Assembly: GCF_002149015.1 (NCBI RefSeq)
Contig: NZ_NGFO01000006.1
Location: forward strand, 163,150-227,149
DNA from: Gordonia lacunae
Lineage (GTDB): Bacteria; Actinomycetota; Actinomycetes; Mycobacteriales; Mycobacteriaceae
Reading direction: 5' to 3'
DNA length: 64,000 nt
Shown in pieces: positions 34,251 through 43,837 of the stretch (the first letter of the stretch is position 1; each line of letters starts with the position of its first letter). The notes under the pieces are model-generated. The model saw nothing but the letters and a program-made list of their open reading frames with translations, made no database searches and had not been told where the DNA came from. The translations under genes and the position numbers were made by a program.

Positions 34251-35365
34251 GTGATATCCGCCAGCAGCTCTTTCGCGGCGTCGACCGCCTCGCGCTCGTG
34301 GGCGAGCAGGGCATCGCCGCCCATGGGACCCAGGATCGGCGCGAACGCATCGGCTGTACCGGTCGAGACGCCGGCGAGCTCCTCGACCACCGCCAGCCCG
34401 CAGAAGGGAACGTAGTACGGGCTGTAACCGCCCTCCTGGAGACAGACGAGCTTCCCGTCGGCCACCTCATCGGCCACGTCCATGATCTTGCGGGCCAGCG
34501 ATCGGAATCCGTCGGCGCGCAGCATCATCCGCGCCAGCGGGTCCATCATCGATGCGTCGAATCCGCTCGCCACGATGATCAGTTCGGGCCGGTACGCGCG
34601 CAATGCGGGCAGCACCACGGCGTCGAAGGCGTACTCGTATGCGCCGCTGCCCCCACCGGGCGGCAGTGGGACGTTGAGGGTGTAACCGAACCCGTCGCCG
34701 GAACCCCGCTCATCCCGGAATCCCGAGTCGGACGGGAAACAGCGGTCCTGGTGTACCGAGATGTTCAGCACCTTCGAGGACTCCCGGAAGATGTCCTGGG
34801 CACCGTTCCCGTGGTGGACATCCCAGTCCACAATCGCCACCCGTTGCAGCCCGAGCGTTTCCAGCGCATGGGCCGCCGCGATCGCGCCGTTGTTGAAGAT
34901 GCAGAACCCGCGGCCGGTGGCGCGCTCGGCGTGGTGTCCCGGCGGATTGATCAGTGCGTAGGCGTTTCGCACGGTACCGTCGGCGACGGCGCGAACGGCT
35001 TCGATTGCACCCCCGGCCGCGAGCAGCGCGATGTGGTGGCCACCGTTGCCGAACGGCGACACGCCGTCACCGGCGTCGCCGCCCTTGGGGAGGGCGCTCT
35101 CGCTCAGGATGCGCTCGTAGTGAGCGGCGTCGTGGACGCGGAGGATGTCCTCGCGGGTCGCAGGCCCCGGCTCGAGTTGCCGCAGCGAGTCGATCAGCCC
35201 GGAGGCACTGATCAGCTCGTGGAGCCGTCGTTTGGTGTCGGGGTGTGCGACGTGATGCGCGATCGGCTGCGTCAGTGCGTCGACGCTGGGCGGGAAGATC
35301 CCGCCGCTGCCTGTGTCTGCCCACCCATAGAGCGTGTTCCAGATGTATCCGGTGGTCGTTGCCAC
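34247..35365 (-). CDS. Class II histone-deacetylase-like amidohydrolase
   Basis: A 372-residue HDAC-fold zinc amidohydrolase. The catalytic His pair is in PPGHHAE (144-145); zinc ligands are Asp182 and His184 in DWDVHHGNG; the third Asp is in GFDASMMDP. It probably deacetylates a small polyamine or acetylated protein. The start GTG 35365 follows AAGGA. The length and the early GYIWNTLYGW opening match bacterial acetylpolyamine/HDAH-type enzymes. Two palindromes 55-80 bp upstream suggest regulated expression. Confidence 0.88.
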   Translation of the reverse strand: MATTTGYIWNTLYGWADTGSGGIFPPSVDALTQPIAHHVAHPDTKRRLHELISASGLIDSLRQLEPGPATREDILRVHDAAHYERILSESALPKGGDAGDGVSPFGNGGHHIALLAAGGAIEAVRAVADGTVRNAYALINPPGHHAERATGRGFCIFNNGAIAAAHALETLGLQRVAIVDWDVHHGNGAQDIFRESSKVLNISVHQDRCFPSDSGFRDERGSGDGFGYTLNVPLPPGGGSGAYEYAFDAVVLPALRAYRPELIIVASGFDASMMDPLARMMLRADGFRSLARKIMDVADEVADGKLVCLQEGGYSPYYVPFCGLAVVEELAGVSTGTADAFAPILGPMGGDALLAHEREAVDAAKELLADIT

Positions 35366-35420
35366 GATCGTTCCTTCCGTCCCAACCCGTGTGTCGGTGG
35401 ACACAGCATCATCGGAGCGG

Positions 35421-35447
35421 TGACAGCTGTCATCGGTACAAATACCG
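35421..35447. promoter_or_regulatory. Twin palindromes upstream of the deacetylase-like gene
   Basis: TGACAGCTGTCA (35421-35432) is a perfect 12-bp palindrome, and CGGTA-CAAA-TACCG (35434-35447) a second inverted repeat one base away. They lie 56-82 bp upstream of the deacetylase-like GTG. I infer one or two regulator sites; no regulator gene lies directly adjacent. Confidence 0.45.
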
Positions 35448-35506
35448 AGACGGGACGAGCCGGGAGCCGGCGGACGGGACGGTCGGGTGTCGGAGCGGCC
35501 CATGAG

Positions 35507-35540
35507 AAAAGCCCGTCCCGACAGATGTCGGAACGGGCTT
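35507..35540 (-). terminator. Rho-independent terminator of tRNA-Ala
   Basis: A 15-bp stem with one G-U type mismatch (arms 35509-35523 and 35526-35540, GA loop) is followed on the minus strand by TTTTC. It lies eight bases after the tRNA 3' end. Confidence 0.85.
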
Positions 35541-35547
35541 CGTTCGG

Positions 35548-35620
35548 TGGAGCTAAGGGGACTCGAACCCCTGACCCCCACACTGCCAGTGTGGTGCGCT
35601 ACCAGCTGCGCCATAGCCCC
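35548..35620 (-). tRNA. tRNA-Ala(GGC)
   Basis: The 73-base minus-strand sequence starts GGGGCTATGGCGCAGCTGGT and folds as a cloverleaf. The acceptor arm GGGGCTA pairs with TAGCTCC, the T-loop is GGTTCGAGTCC and the anticodon GGC lies at 35587-35585 in a CACAC/GTGTG stem. The discriminator base is A and CCA is not encoded. A terminator follows. Confidence 0.97.
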
Positions 35621-35748
35621 GTATTTTGTTGTTCCGCCCTGTTCAAGGGCACTGGCGAAGTTACACCATCTCGGCGATACCAGCCAAATCGCCAGGACGC
35701 CGACCCGGTTGGTGTCGAGTCGGCGTCCCGCGACTCAGGAGTTGCCCC

Positions 35749-36501
35749 TCAGGAGTTGCCACCGCCCAGGATGCTGTCGAGCCAGCCGGTGCCCTCGAGC
35801 ACCCCGTTGACCGGCTCGCCGTCGTGCAGCACGGTCGGGGTGCCGACCTGCCCGCCGGTCGCCTTCGACAGTTCATCGGTCGACTTCTGCGCGTTCTCCT
35901 TGGCCTGGGCGACCTTCGCGTTGTCGGTGATGCAGGTCGCGGTCGCCGGGGTCGCGCCCTGTTCGGTCGCCAGGCGCGCGAGTTCCGGGCTGGTGATGTT
36001 GCCGGTGCCGTCCTCGGGCGGCTGGGCGGCGAACAGCGCGCTGTGGAACCGCAGGAACAGATCGGTGTTCTGCTCGTCGGCCACACAGGCCAGCGCGCCG
36101 GCCGCGCGCGAGCTGTAGTCACCCGTCGCCGATCGCGAGTCCAGGAAGTGCAGCGTGTGGTAGCGCACGCGGAGCTTGCCCTCGGTGACGGCCTTGGTGA
36201 TTGCCGGCCCGGACTGCTGTTCGAAGGCCTTGCACACCGGACACATGGGGTCCTCGAAGACGTCGATCAGCGGAGCGGTCTCCGGACCCACGATCATCGT
36301 CGAACTCGACGCCAGCGCGGCCTGGTCGGTCTCGCCCTTGCCGCGTCCGCTCCACCAGATCCCGCCGATCACGAGGCCCGCGATCACGAGGATGGCCACG
36401 CCGCCGAGCACGTACGTCATCGTGTTCGACGGCGCGCTCGGCTGATACTTCGAGTTGGAGGTGCGGGGCACCGATGCTCCCGGCTTGCGCTTCTTGCTCA
36501 C
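35749..36501 (-). CDS. Membrane-anchored DsbA-like thioredoxin-fold protein
   Basis: A 250-residue protein with a short basic cytoplasmic tail, one membrane helix (28-50) and an exported thioredoxin-fold domain. The active site CPVC is Cys87-Cys90; the cis-Pro loop is GTPTV near residue 219. Cys139 and Cys190 may form a second, structural disulfide. It should introduce or isomerise disulfides in exported proteins, like mycobacterial Rv2969c. It lies between tRNA-Ala and pgm on the same strand. No partner VKOR-type gene in the window. Confidence 0.9.
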   Translation of the reverse strand: MSKKRKPGASVPRTSNSKYQPSAPSNTMTYVLGGVAILVIAGLVIGGIWWSGRGKGETDQAALASSSTMIVGPETAPLIDVFEDPMCPVCKAFEQQSGPAITKAVTEGKLRVRYHTLHFLDSRSATGDYSSRAAGALACVADEQNTDLFLRFHSALFAAQPPEDGTGNITSPELARLATEQGATPATATCITDNAKVAQAKENAQKSTDELSKATGGQVGTPTVLHDGEPVNGVLEGTGWLDSILGGGNS

Positions 36502-36606
36502 ATTCCGACAATAACGGCGTCGCGCTGAAAATTGTCTGAGGGATGGGCGACCCCGGGCCGCCGGTGACCGCCGCGGAAGCGTGGCGAACCGGTCGCGGTG
36601 ACCCGG

Positions 36607-38250
36607 TCAGCTCCCCAGAGCCGCGTCGACGACCTGCTGCGCCTCCTGTTGCACCTGCGCGAGATGCTCTGCGCCCTTAAATGATTCGGCGTAGATCTTG
36701 TACACGTCCTCGGTACCCGACGGACGCGCCGCGAACCAGGCGTTCTCGGTCGTCACCTTCAGGCCACCGATCGGGGCGCCGTTGCCCGGCGCCGTCGTCA
36801 TGATCGCCGAGATGGGTTCGCCGGCCAGTTCGGTCGCGGTCACCTGCTCCGGCGACAACTTCGCCAGCACCGCCTTCTGCTCCCGGCTGGCCGGTGCGTC
36901 GATCCGTGCGTAGGCCGTCGTGCCGTACTCCTCGGCGAGTTCGGCATACCGCTGCGACGGCGTCTTGCCCGTCACCGCGAGGATCTCCGATGCGAGCAGC
37001 GCCATGATGATGCCGTCCTTGTCCGTCGACCACGGGCTGCCGTCGAACGTCAGGAAGGACGCCCCGGCGCTCTCCTCACCGCCGAAGGCGACGCGACCGT
37101 TCAGCAGGCCGTCGACGAACCACTTGAAGCCCACCGGGACCTCGAGCAGCGGGCGGCCGATCCCGGCGACCACTCGGTCGATCAGCGACGAGGACACGAG
37201 CGTCTTCCCGACGGCCGCCGACTCCGACCACTGCGGACGATGGGTGAACAGGTAGTCGATCGCGACCGCGAGGTAGTGGTTCGGGTTCATCAGGCCGGCG
37301 TCGGGCGTGACGATGCCGTGGCGGTCCGAGTCGGCGTCGTTGCCGGTCGCGATGTCGTAGGAGTCACGGGCGGAGATCAGCGATGCCATCGCGTTGGCCG
37401 ACGAACAGTCCATCCGGATCTTGCCGTCGGTGTCGAGGGTCATGAACGAGAAGGTCGGGTCCACGGTCGGGTTCACGACCGTGAGGTGGTCGAGGTTGTA
37501 TCGCAGTCCCACCAGCGCCCAGTAGCCGACCGACGCACCGCCCAACGGGTCCGCGCCGATGTGGATCCCCGCGTCGTGGATGGCCTTCATGTCCACCACG
37601 TCCCCGAGGCCGTCGATGTAGTTGAGCAGGAACGAGTAGTCGTGCACGTACTCGCCGCTGCGGGCCCGTTCGAACGGGATGCGTGCGACCCCGTCGAGCT
37701 TCTGCTCGAGCAGCTCGTTCGCCCGCGCCGCGACCACCGAGGTGATCGACGTGTCCGCCGGTCCCCCGGTCGGCGGGTTGTACTTGAACCCGCCGTCGCG
37801 GGGCGGATTGTGCGACGGCGTCACGACGATGCCGTCGGACAGCACCCCGGGGTTGTCGCGGTTGAACGTGAGGATGGCGCGACTGACCGCAGGCGTCGGC
37901 GTGAACGAGTCGCTCTCGGCGGTGTAGACGGTCACCTCGTTGGCCGCGAGGACCTCGAGCGCGGTGCGCCAGGCAGGCACCGACAGCGCGTGCGTGTCGA
38001 AGCCGATGAACAGCGGCCCGGAGATCCCGGCCGACCGCCGGTAGTCGACGATCGCCTGCGTCGTCGCGAGGATGTGGGCTTCGTTGAAGGCATTGTCGAA
38101 GCTCGACCCGCGGTGCCCCGACGTCCCGAACACCACCTGCTGCAACGGGTCTGACGGATCGGGTGTGTTGTCGTAATAGGCACGCACCAGGGCGTCCACA
38201 TCGACGAGGTCTTCGGGCAGGGCCAAGGTACCAGCGCGAGGATGTGCCAT
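36607..38250 (-). CDS. pgm: Phosphoglucomutase (alpha-D-glucose phosphate-specific)
   Basis: A 547-residue enzyme interconverting glucose-1-phosphate and glucose-6-phosphate, which feeds trehalose, glycogen and cell-wall sugar synthesis. [10 protein letters not shown] lies near residue 42. The phosphoserine loop is [11 protein letters not shown], the metal loop [10 protein letters not shown] and the sugar loop GEESAGASF; a terminal phosphate-binding loop [10 protein letters not shown] is intact. Length is that of the bacterial Pgm family. It starts at 38250 and the next gene diverges. Confidence 0.95.
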   Translation of the reverse strand: MAHPRAGTLALPEDLVDVDALVRAYYDNTPDPSDPLQQVVFGTSGHRGSSFDNAFNEAHILATTQAIVDYRRSAGISGPLFIGFDTHALSVPAWRTALEVLAANEVTVYTAESDSFTPTPAVSRAILTFNRDNPGVLSDGIVVTPSHNPPRDGGFKYNPPTGGPADTSITSVVAARANELLEQKLDGVARIPFERARSGEYVHDYSFLLNYIDGLGDVVDMKAIHDAGIHIGADPLGGASVGYWALVGLRYNLDHLTVVNPTVDPTFSFMTLDTDGKIRMDCSSANAMASLISARDSYDIATGNDADSDRHGIVTPDAGLMNPNHYLAVAIDYLFTHRPQWSESAAVGKTLVSSSLIDRVVAGIGRPLLEVPVGFKWFVDGLLNGRVAFGGEESAGASFLTFDGSPWSTDKDGIIMALLASEILAVTGKTPSQRYAELAEEYGTTAYARIDAPASREQKAVLAKLSPEQVTATELAGEPISAIMTTAPGNGAPIGGLKVTTENAWFAARPSGTEDVYKIYAESFKGAEHLAQVQQEAQQVVDAALGS

Positions 38251-38371
38251 GACCGCGATTCTGCCACTCCACGCGCCGTTCGCCGGGTTGACGAACCGAT
38301 CCGTCCGGTCGCGGGAACCGAATCGCTACGGTGAGACGGTCGTCGTCGCCGCATCGGAGGGGCCCGCACAC

Positions 38372-39007
38372 ATGTTGATCTCGGGATTGCCGGGGCTGTT
38401 GTCACCTGGACGCCGCTCCCCCGGCCTGCTCGTGCTCGTCCTGCCGGGCGGAACGGACAGCAGCCACCAACCCTTCAGTCCCTGGCAGCCGTCCGCGTTG
38501 CGCATGTACCCGTTCACCTGGTCGCTACGGGTGCGTTTCGGCCGGTCGGTGCGCGTTCACCAGGTGGGTTATCGCGTGTACGGCTGGAACGGCGACGAGA
38601 ACTCGCCCATGCTCCCCGCCCGTGCGGCACTCGACGATATCTGCCGACGGCACCCGGGCGTGCCGGTGGTCGCGATCGGACACTCGATGGGCGGACGCGT
38701 GGCCGCCCATCTCGCCGCCGACCGCCGGGTCATTGGCGTTCTCGGGCTGGCGCCGTGGTGGCAGTTCGCCGACTGGCGACACATCCAGCCCGGCGCGCGG
38801 GTCGTCGCGGTGCACGGCGACGCGGACACCCGCACGCTGGCGAAGCGGACCCGTAAGGGCATCGACGAGCTCTCGGCACTGGGTGTCGACGCCGAGTTCG
38901 TCCCGGTCCCCGGCGGCGGTCACGCCATGCTCGACCACATCGGGCTCTGGCAGCGCAGCGCGCTCGACTTCGTCGGTGAACGGCTGTCCGCGCTCCGCGG
39001 CGCCTGA
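38372..39007 (+). CDS. Alpha/beta-hydrolase-fold protein
   Basis: About 211 residues with the nucleophile elbow GHSMGG, a preceding oxyanion turn VLPGGTDSS and a likely catalytic His in GGGHAMLDH; the acid may be the Asp in VHGDADTRT. It is a small dienelactone-hydrolase-like enzyme with no signal peptide. ATG 38372 follows GGAGGGG; an upstream in-frame ATG overlaps the pgm start and is less likely. It ends 19 bp from the convergent acyl-CoA synthetase. Substrate unknown. Confidence 0.8.
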   Translation: MLISGLPGLLSPGRRSPGLLVLVLPGGTDSSHQPFSPWQPSALRMYPFTWSLRVRFGRSVRVHQVGYRVYGWNGDENSPMLPARAALDDICRRHPGVPVVAIGHSMGGRVAAHLAADRRVIGVLGLAPWWQFADWRHIQPGARVVAVHGDADTRTLAKRTRKGIDELSALGVDAEFVPVPGGGHAMLDHIGLWQRSALDFVGERLSALRGA

Positions 39008-39026
39008 CACGTTCGGCGCCTGATCG

Positions 39027-40811
39027 TCATCGCTTGGGCCGGACACCCGCCAGCTCGTCGACGAACTCGGGGTAGAACTCGACGTACTTCTCCCCGGCGA
39101 GCACGTAGAGCGGGTCGGCGCCGGTCTCGCCGAAGGCCTGCTTCCGGAGTTCGGTGCGCATGTTCTTGAACGTCGAGGTGTGCTCCAGCGCCGGGACGAT
39201 CCGGACGAACAACGGGACCGCGTAGGCGGGCAGACCGTCGCGAACGTGCCGGGCCAGCCCGTCCGCGTCGAAGGTCTCGCCGTCGCGCAGGCTGATCGCG
39301 GCCATCCCGGCCTTGCCGTCGACTCCCGGGATCGGCACACCGAACACGACCGCTTCCTCGACGGCCGGGTGGGCATCCAGCACGGCCTCGACCTCCGTCG
39401 TGGCGACGTTCTCGCCCTTCCAGCGGAAGGTGTCACCGATGCGATCGACGAAGCCGATGTGCGAAAAGCCCTGATCCCGGACGACATCGCCGCTGTTGAA
39501 CCATTTGTCGCCCTTGCGCTTCGCGTCGCGGACGATCTTGCGTTCGGTCGCCTTCGGGTCGGTGTAACCGTCGAAGGGAACACGCGAGTTGATCTGCGCC
39601 AGAAGCAAACCGGTTCCACCCCGGCCGACCGGCTTCACCCGCCCGTCCGGACCGCGCAGTGGCTCCCCGGTCTCTTCGTCGTACTCCACGATCGTGTAGG
39701 GCAACGGTGAGAACCCGGCCGTCTTGGACAACCCGAACACGTTGATGAATCCGATGTTCGCCTCGCTCGCCGCGTACAACTCGACGATGCGGTCGATGCC
39801 GAATCGCTCGGTGAAGGCGTCCCAGATGTCCGGGCGCAGCCCGTTGCCGACGGCGAGCCGGAGGCGATGCGCGCGATCGGTCGGCTTCGGCGGCTGCGCA
39901 AGCAGATAGCGGCACAGCTCACCGATGTAGGCGAACGCGGTGGCGTCGTTCTCGATGATCTCGTCGATGAACTTCGACGCCGAGAACTGCTTGCCGATGG
40001 CCAGGCACGCGCCCGACGCGAGCACCGACGAGACCGAGATCGTGAGCGCGTTGTTGTGATAGAAGGGCAGCGCCGTGTACATCACGTCGTCGCCGCGCAG
40101 GCGGATCCCCAGACCACCGATTCCGTTCATGGCCACCAGCCATCGGTAGTGGCTCATCTTGCTGGCCTTCGGATAACCCGTTGTGCCCGAGGTGAAGATG
40201 TAGATCGCGGTCGATCCCACCTCGATCGATTCGGTGATCGGGCGGTCGAGTGGCGAGCAGCGCGCGGTCAGCGTCGCGAGCTCGGCGAACGTGTACTCCT
40301 TCTCCGGCCGGCACCCGGCCGGTATCGACTCCAGGGCTTCCAGCAGATCATTCTGGAGGAGAACCACTTTCGGCTCGATGAGTCCGAGACTGTGCTCGAG
40401 CACCGCGCCGCGCTGATTGAAGTTGAGCATCCCGCAGATGGCGCCGATCTTGACGATCGCCAACATGGCGATCACCACATCGGGATGGTTGCGTGACAGG
40501 ACCGCGACGACGTCTCCGCGCCCGACACCCTCGCGGGTCAGGAAGTCCGCGAGCCGGTTTGCGCGCGCATTCGCCTCGCGGTAGGTGATCGACGATCCCT
40601 CGAAGCGGAGGAAGTCCCGATCAGGGTACTTCTGCGCACTCTGCTGGAACCGCTTGCCGATGGACATCTTCGTGGTCGGCGGCTTGGGCAGCATCTCCGG
40701 CAGGGCGCGCAGGATCGTGCCGGCGTCACCACGCAACGACGCGACTCCCGACACCATGTCGGCCAGCCGGATGTCCGGCAGGAGCCCCGTTCCCGATGCG
40801 TGATCAACCAT
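39027..40811 (-). CDS. fadD6: Long-chain fatty-acyl-CoA synthetase (FadD6-type)
   Basis: A 594-residue AMP-forming enzyme. The P-loop-like AMP motif is YIFTSGTTGYPK, the adenylate core YAASEANIGF, the hinge WFNSGDVVRDQGFSHIGFVDRIGDTFRWKGENV. The opening DIRLADMVSGVASL and the FATP-like overall order fit mycobacterial FadD6/very-long-chain synthetases. It activates fatty acids to CoA esters, perhaps during uptake. ATG 40811 follows GGGAG. The symbol is by resemblance to the M. tuberculosis gene. Confidence 0.9.
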   Translation of the reverse strand: MVDHASGTGLLPDIRLADMVSGVASLRGDAGTILRALPEMLPKPPTTKMSIGKRFQQSAQKYPDRDFLRFEGSSITYREANARANRLADFLTREGVGRGDVVAVLSRNHPDVVIAMLAIVKIGAICGMLNFNQRGAVLEHSLGLIEPKVVLLQNDLLEALESIPAGCRPEKEYTFAELATLTARCSPLDRPITESIEVGSTAIYIFTSGTTGYPKASKMSHYRWLVAMNGIGGLGIRLRGDDVMYTALPFYHNNALTISVSSVLASGACLAIGKQFSASKFIDEIIENDATAFAYIGELCRYLLAQPPKPTDRAHRLRLAVGNGLRPDIWDAFTERFGIDRIVELYAASEANIGFINVFGLSKTAGFSPLPYTIVEYDEETGEPLRGPDGRVKPVGRGGTGLLLAQINSRVPFDGYTDPKATERKIVRDAKRKGDKWFNSGDVVRDQGFSHIGFVDRIGDTFRWKGENVATTEVEAVLDAHPAVEEAVVFGVPIPGVDGKAGMAAISLRDGETFDADGLARHVRDGLPAYAVPLFVRIVPALEHTSTFKNMRTELRKQAFGETGADPLYVLAGEKYVEFYPEFVDELAGVRPKR

Positions 40812-41006
40812 GTCTCCCAGCCTCCCTGCGTGTTGGACGACACACACCCTAGCCGGAAGTCGCCGCCAATGACACGCCAGGGCTGAATTGTTTCAACCGG
40901 TCAGGTCGTGCCTGCGCCCGATCGACGGGCACCACCGCAACACAGATCCCTTGCCGGGTCGGCGTCGACGCTTGGCGAGCGCCGGGTGACCGGCCACACT
41001 GTCCTG

Positions 41007-42242
41007 ATGACCGACACCTCGCCGCGACAGACGGGCGAACGCACCGCCGGCCCCCTCGACGGCGTCATCGTCCTGGAATTGGGCACGCTCATCGCCGGCC
41101 CCCACGCCGCCCGCCTGCTGGGCGACATGGGCGCCGAGGTCATCAAAATCGAGGCGCCGGGCAAGCCCGACCCGATCCGCACCTGGGGCCAGGCCGAGGT
41201 CGACGGCCACCGGTTCTACTGGACGGTGCACGGACGGAACAAGAAGGCAGCCACCCTCGACCTGCGATCGGAACGAGGCCGCGACCTGTTCCTCGATCTC
41301 GCCGAGCGCGCCGACGTCGTCGTCGAGAACTTCCGTCCCGGAACGCTGGAGCGGCTCGGCATCGGCCCGGACGTGCTGTCCGAACGCAACCCGGGCATCG
41401 TCGTGGTGCGGGTCTCGGGCTACGGCCAGACCGGCCCCGACTCGACCCGTGCCGGGTACGCCTCCGTCGCCGAGGCCGCCAGCGGCCTGCGCTACCTGAA
41501 CGGTTATCCGGGACAACTCCCGCCGAGACTGGCGCTGTCGCTGGGCGACACCCTCGCCGGCATGTTCGCCGCGCAGGGCGCACTCGCCGCGCTGTACCGA
41601 CGTTCGGTGACCGGCAAGGGCCAGGTCGTCGACACCTCGCTCATCGAATCCTGTGTCGCGGTGCAGGAGTCGGCGATAGCGGACTACGACGCCGGCGGTG
41701 TCGTGCGCGGCCCGTCGGGCACCCGCCTCGACGGCATTGCGCCGTCGAACCTCTACCCCACCAGCGAGGGCACCCACGTCATCATCGCCGCCAACCAGGA
41801 CTCGGTCTTCGCGAGACTGTGCGCAGCGATGGGGCAGCCCGAACTCGCGACCGACGATCGGTTCGCCGATCACGCCGCCCGTGGGCGCAACCAGGACGAA
41901 CTCGACACCCTCATCGGCGACTGGTCACGACAGCACTCCCCGGAGAAGTTGACCGAGATCCTCGGTGTTGCAGGCGTTGTCGTGGGTCCGGTGAACACGG
42001 TCGCCGAGGTTGTCGCCGACCCGCACCTGCAGGCACGCGGGATGATCGCCGAGCACTACGACGAACGCGCGCAGCGCACCGTACTCGGGCCCGGCGTCGT
42101 GCCGCAGTTCAGCGACACCCCCGGTGGCATCCGCAATGCCGGCCCACCGGCCCCCGGTTGTGACAACGAGGCCGTCTTCGGCGGATTGCTGGGGTTGTCG
42201 ACCGGCGAGATCGAGGACCTACGCGCCTCGGGAATCGTGTGA
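41007..42242 (+). CDS. CaiB/BaiF family III CoA-transferase
   Basis: A 411-residue class III CoA-transferase. LDGVIVLELGTLIAGPHAARLLGDMGAEVIKIE is the family opening, and the catalytic Asp is in LGDTLAGMFA. These enzymes move CoA between carboxylic acids or act as racemase relatives. It probably starts a small operon with the methyltransferase (GTGA overlap). It diverges from fadD6 with 195 bp between, which holds both promoters. Substrate unknown; a bile-acid- or lipid-type acid is possible in this context. Confidence 0.9.
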   Translation: MTDTSPRQTGERTAGPLDGVIVLELGTLIAGPHAARLLGDMGAEVIKIEAPGKPDPIRTWGQAEVDGHRFYWTVHGRNKKAATLDLRSERGRDLFLDLAERADVVVENFRPGTLERLGIGPDVLSERNPGIVVVRVSGYGQTGPDSTRAGYASVAEAASGLRYLNGYPGQLPPRLALSLGDTLAGMFAAQGALAALYRRSVTGKGQVVDTSLIESCVAVQESAIADYDAGGVVRGPSGTRLDGIAPSNLYPTSEGTHVIIAANQDSVFARLCAAMGQPELATDDRFADHAARGRNQDELDTLIGDWSRQHSPEKLTEILGVAGVVVGPVNTVAEVVADPHLQARGMIAEHYDERAQRTVLGPGVVPQFSDTPGGIRNAGPPAPGCDNEAVFGGLLGLSTGEIEDLRASGIV

Positions 42243-42859
42243 GTTCGCAGCCCGGGTACGACGCACTCGCCGAGCTGTACGCCGAGACGTTTCCCTCTCC
42301 GTTCACGAACACCTTGCAGCGCCACGCCTTCGGAGCATTCGTCGACCACATCCGCGACAGCGGTGTCCGCGGAGCAGTGGTCGATGTCGGGTGCGGACCG
42401 GGGCTGCTGACCGCCGAGCTGGCCGCACGCGGGTTCGAGGTGGTCGGCGTCGATCCGAGTTCGGAGATGCTGCGGATCGCGAGGTCGAAGCACCCCGGCC
42501 TCCGGTTCATCTGTGTTGACGCCACTCTCGACGCTCCGGAGCTCGGCGGTGTCACCGTCGCCGCATTACTGGCCCGCTTCAGCCTGATCCACGTGCCACC
42601 CGACTCGGTGCCCGAGATACTGGCCGGCTGGTCCGAGCGGATGGCCGCGGGGAGCACTGTCCTGGTGGCCGGTCAGACGAGCGCCGACGACGAGATCGTC
42701 GAGTTCGATCATCGAGTGGCGCCGGCGTGGCGATGGCACACGAATCGCATGTCCGCCGCGCTGGCCGACGCAGGATTCGCCGAGGAGTGGCGGACGCTGC
42801 ACGGGGCCGACGCCGATCATCGTTTTCCCGAGTTCCACCTGTTCGCACGGCGTCGATAG
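42239..42859 (+). CDS. SAM-dependent methyltransferase
   Basis: A 206-residue class I methyltransferase. Motif I is VVDVGCGPGLLTAELAARG, the acidic post-I residue lies in VVGVDPSSEM, and motif II near CVDATLDAPELGG. It acts in the cytosol on an unknown small molecule. GTG 42239 overlaps the CoA-transferase stop. A divalent-metal-regulated operon begins 55 bp downstream. Confidence 0.85.
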   Translation: MSSQPGYDALAELYAETFPSPFTNTLQRHAFGAFVDHIRDSGVRGAVVDVGCGPGLLTAELAARGFEVVGVDPSSEMLRIARSKHPGLRFICVDATLDAPELGGVTVAALLARFSLIHVPPDSVPEILAGWSERMAAGSTVLVAGQTSADDEIVEFDHRVAPAWRWHTNRMSAALADAGFAEEWRTLHGADADHRFPEFHLFARRR

Positions 42860-42872
42860 CGGCGAGCAGGCC

Positions 42873-42912
42873 CCGAACTAGAAAGTTCGGGCGGCCGAAA
42901 CTATAGTGTCGG
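42873..42912 (+). promoter_or_regulatory. Double operator and leaderless promoter of the Mn-type ABC importer
   Basis: Two 18-bp inverted repeats, CCGAACT-AGAA-AGTTCGG (42873-42890) and CCGAAACTATAGTGTCGG (42895-42912, 8 of 9 pairs), are 22 bp apart centre to centre. The second contains TATAGT (42902-42907), a good -10 box six bases before ATG 42914, with TAGAAA at the -35 place. The message would be leaderless. The spacing, two helical turns, fits two dimers on one face, as DtxR/MntR-type repressors bind. Confidence 0.75.
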
Positions 42913-42913
42913 C

Positions 42914-43837
42914 ATGCCCAAGCGCACGCGTCGCCGGTTCGTTCCCGTCGGGGCGCTCCTCGCCGCCGTCTGCACGATCGTCGCCGGGTGCACGCTGTCG
43001 AGCCGGTTGCCCGACGAGAAGGTCGTACTCACGACGTTCACCGTGCTCGCCGACATCGCCGCGGAGGTCGCCGGCGACCGACTGGAGGTGGAGTCGATCA
43101 CCAAGCCGGGCGCCGAGATCCACGGGTACGAGCCCACTCCCGGCGACATCCGGCGCGCCGCGACCGCCTCGCTCATCCTCGACAACGGCCTCAACCTCGA
43201 AGCCTGGTTCGCGCAGTTCGTCGACGGCCTCGACGTCCGGCACGTCGTCGTCAGCGAGGGCGTCGAACCGATCGACATCGCGTCGGATGCCTACGCGGGC
43301 AAGCCCAATCCGCATGCCTGGATGAGTCCGGTCAACGTGCAGATCTACGTCGACAACATGGTTCGCGCGTTCACCGACCTCGATCCCGACGGTGCCGCCA
43401 CCTTCGAGTCCAATGCGGCGGCGTACAAGAAACAACTCCAACAGGTGCAGACCGGCCTCACCTCTGCACTGGCCGGCCTGCCCGCCAACGAACGGGCCCT
43501 CGTCACCTGCGAGGGCGCGTTCTCCTATCTCGCCCGCGACGCCGGACTCACCGAGCGCTACATCTGGCCGGTCAACGCCGAACAACAGGCGACGCCGCAG
43601 CAGGTCGCCGACACGATCGACTTCGTCCGGGCCAACAGCGTCCCCGGTGTGTTCTGCGAATCCACCGTCTCCGACGCCCCGATGAAGCAGGTCGTCAACG
43701 CGACCGACGCCCGGTTCGGCGGCACCCTGTATGTCGATTCGCTCTCCGAAGCCGACGGCCCCGTACCCACCTATCTCGACCTCATCCGCCACGACGTCGC
43801 GACCATCGCGTCCGGCCTGACCGGGAGCAACACGTGA
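42914..43837 (+). CDS. Manganese-type ABC transporter substrate-binding lipoprotein
   Basis: A 307-residue cluster A-I metal-binding protein. The lipobox VAGC (Cys26) anchors it outside the membrane. Likely metal ligands are His70, His134, Glu200 and Asp275; this His-His-Glu-Asp set is typical of Mn(II)/Fe(II) rather than zinc binders. The LTTFTVLADIA start and NPHAWMSP match the TroA/PsaA family. It is the first gene of a binding-protein/ATPase/permease operon, coupled by GTGA to the ATPase. Specificity for Mn is inferred from the ligand set and the operator. Confidence 0.9.
   Translation: MPKRTRRRFVPVGALLAAVCTIVAGCTLSSRLPDEKVVLTTFTVLADIAAEVAGDRLEVESITKPGAEIHGYEPTPGDIRRAATASLILDNGLNLEAWFAQFVDGLDVRHVVVSEGVEPIDIASDAYAGKPNPHAWMSPVNVQIYVDNMVRAFTDLDPDGAATFESNAAAYKKQLQQVQTGLTSALAGLPANERALVTCEGAFSYLARDAGLTERYIWPVNAEQQATPQQVADTIDFVRANSVPGVFCESTVSDAPMKQVVNATDARFGGTLYVDSLSEADGPVPTYLDLIRHDVATIASGLTGSNT

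Noticed and set aside
33896-36118. A 740-codon plus-strand open frame
   Set aside because: It runs antisense to the deacetylase-like gene, tRNA-Ala and the DsbA-like gene and has no conserved motif; it reflects high GC codon bias.
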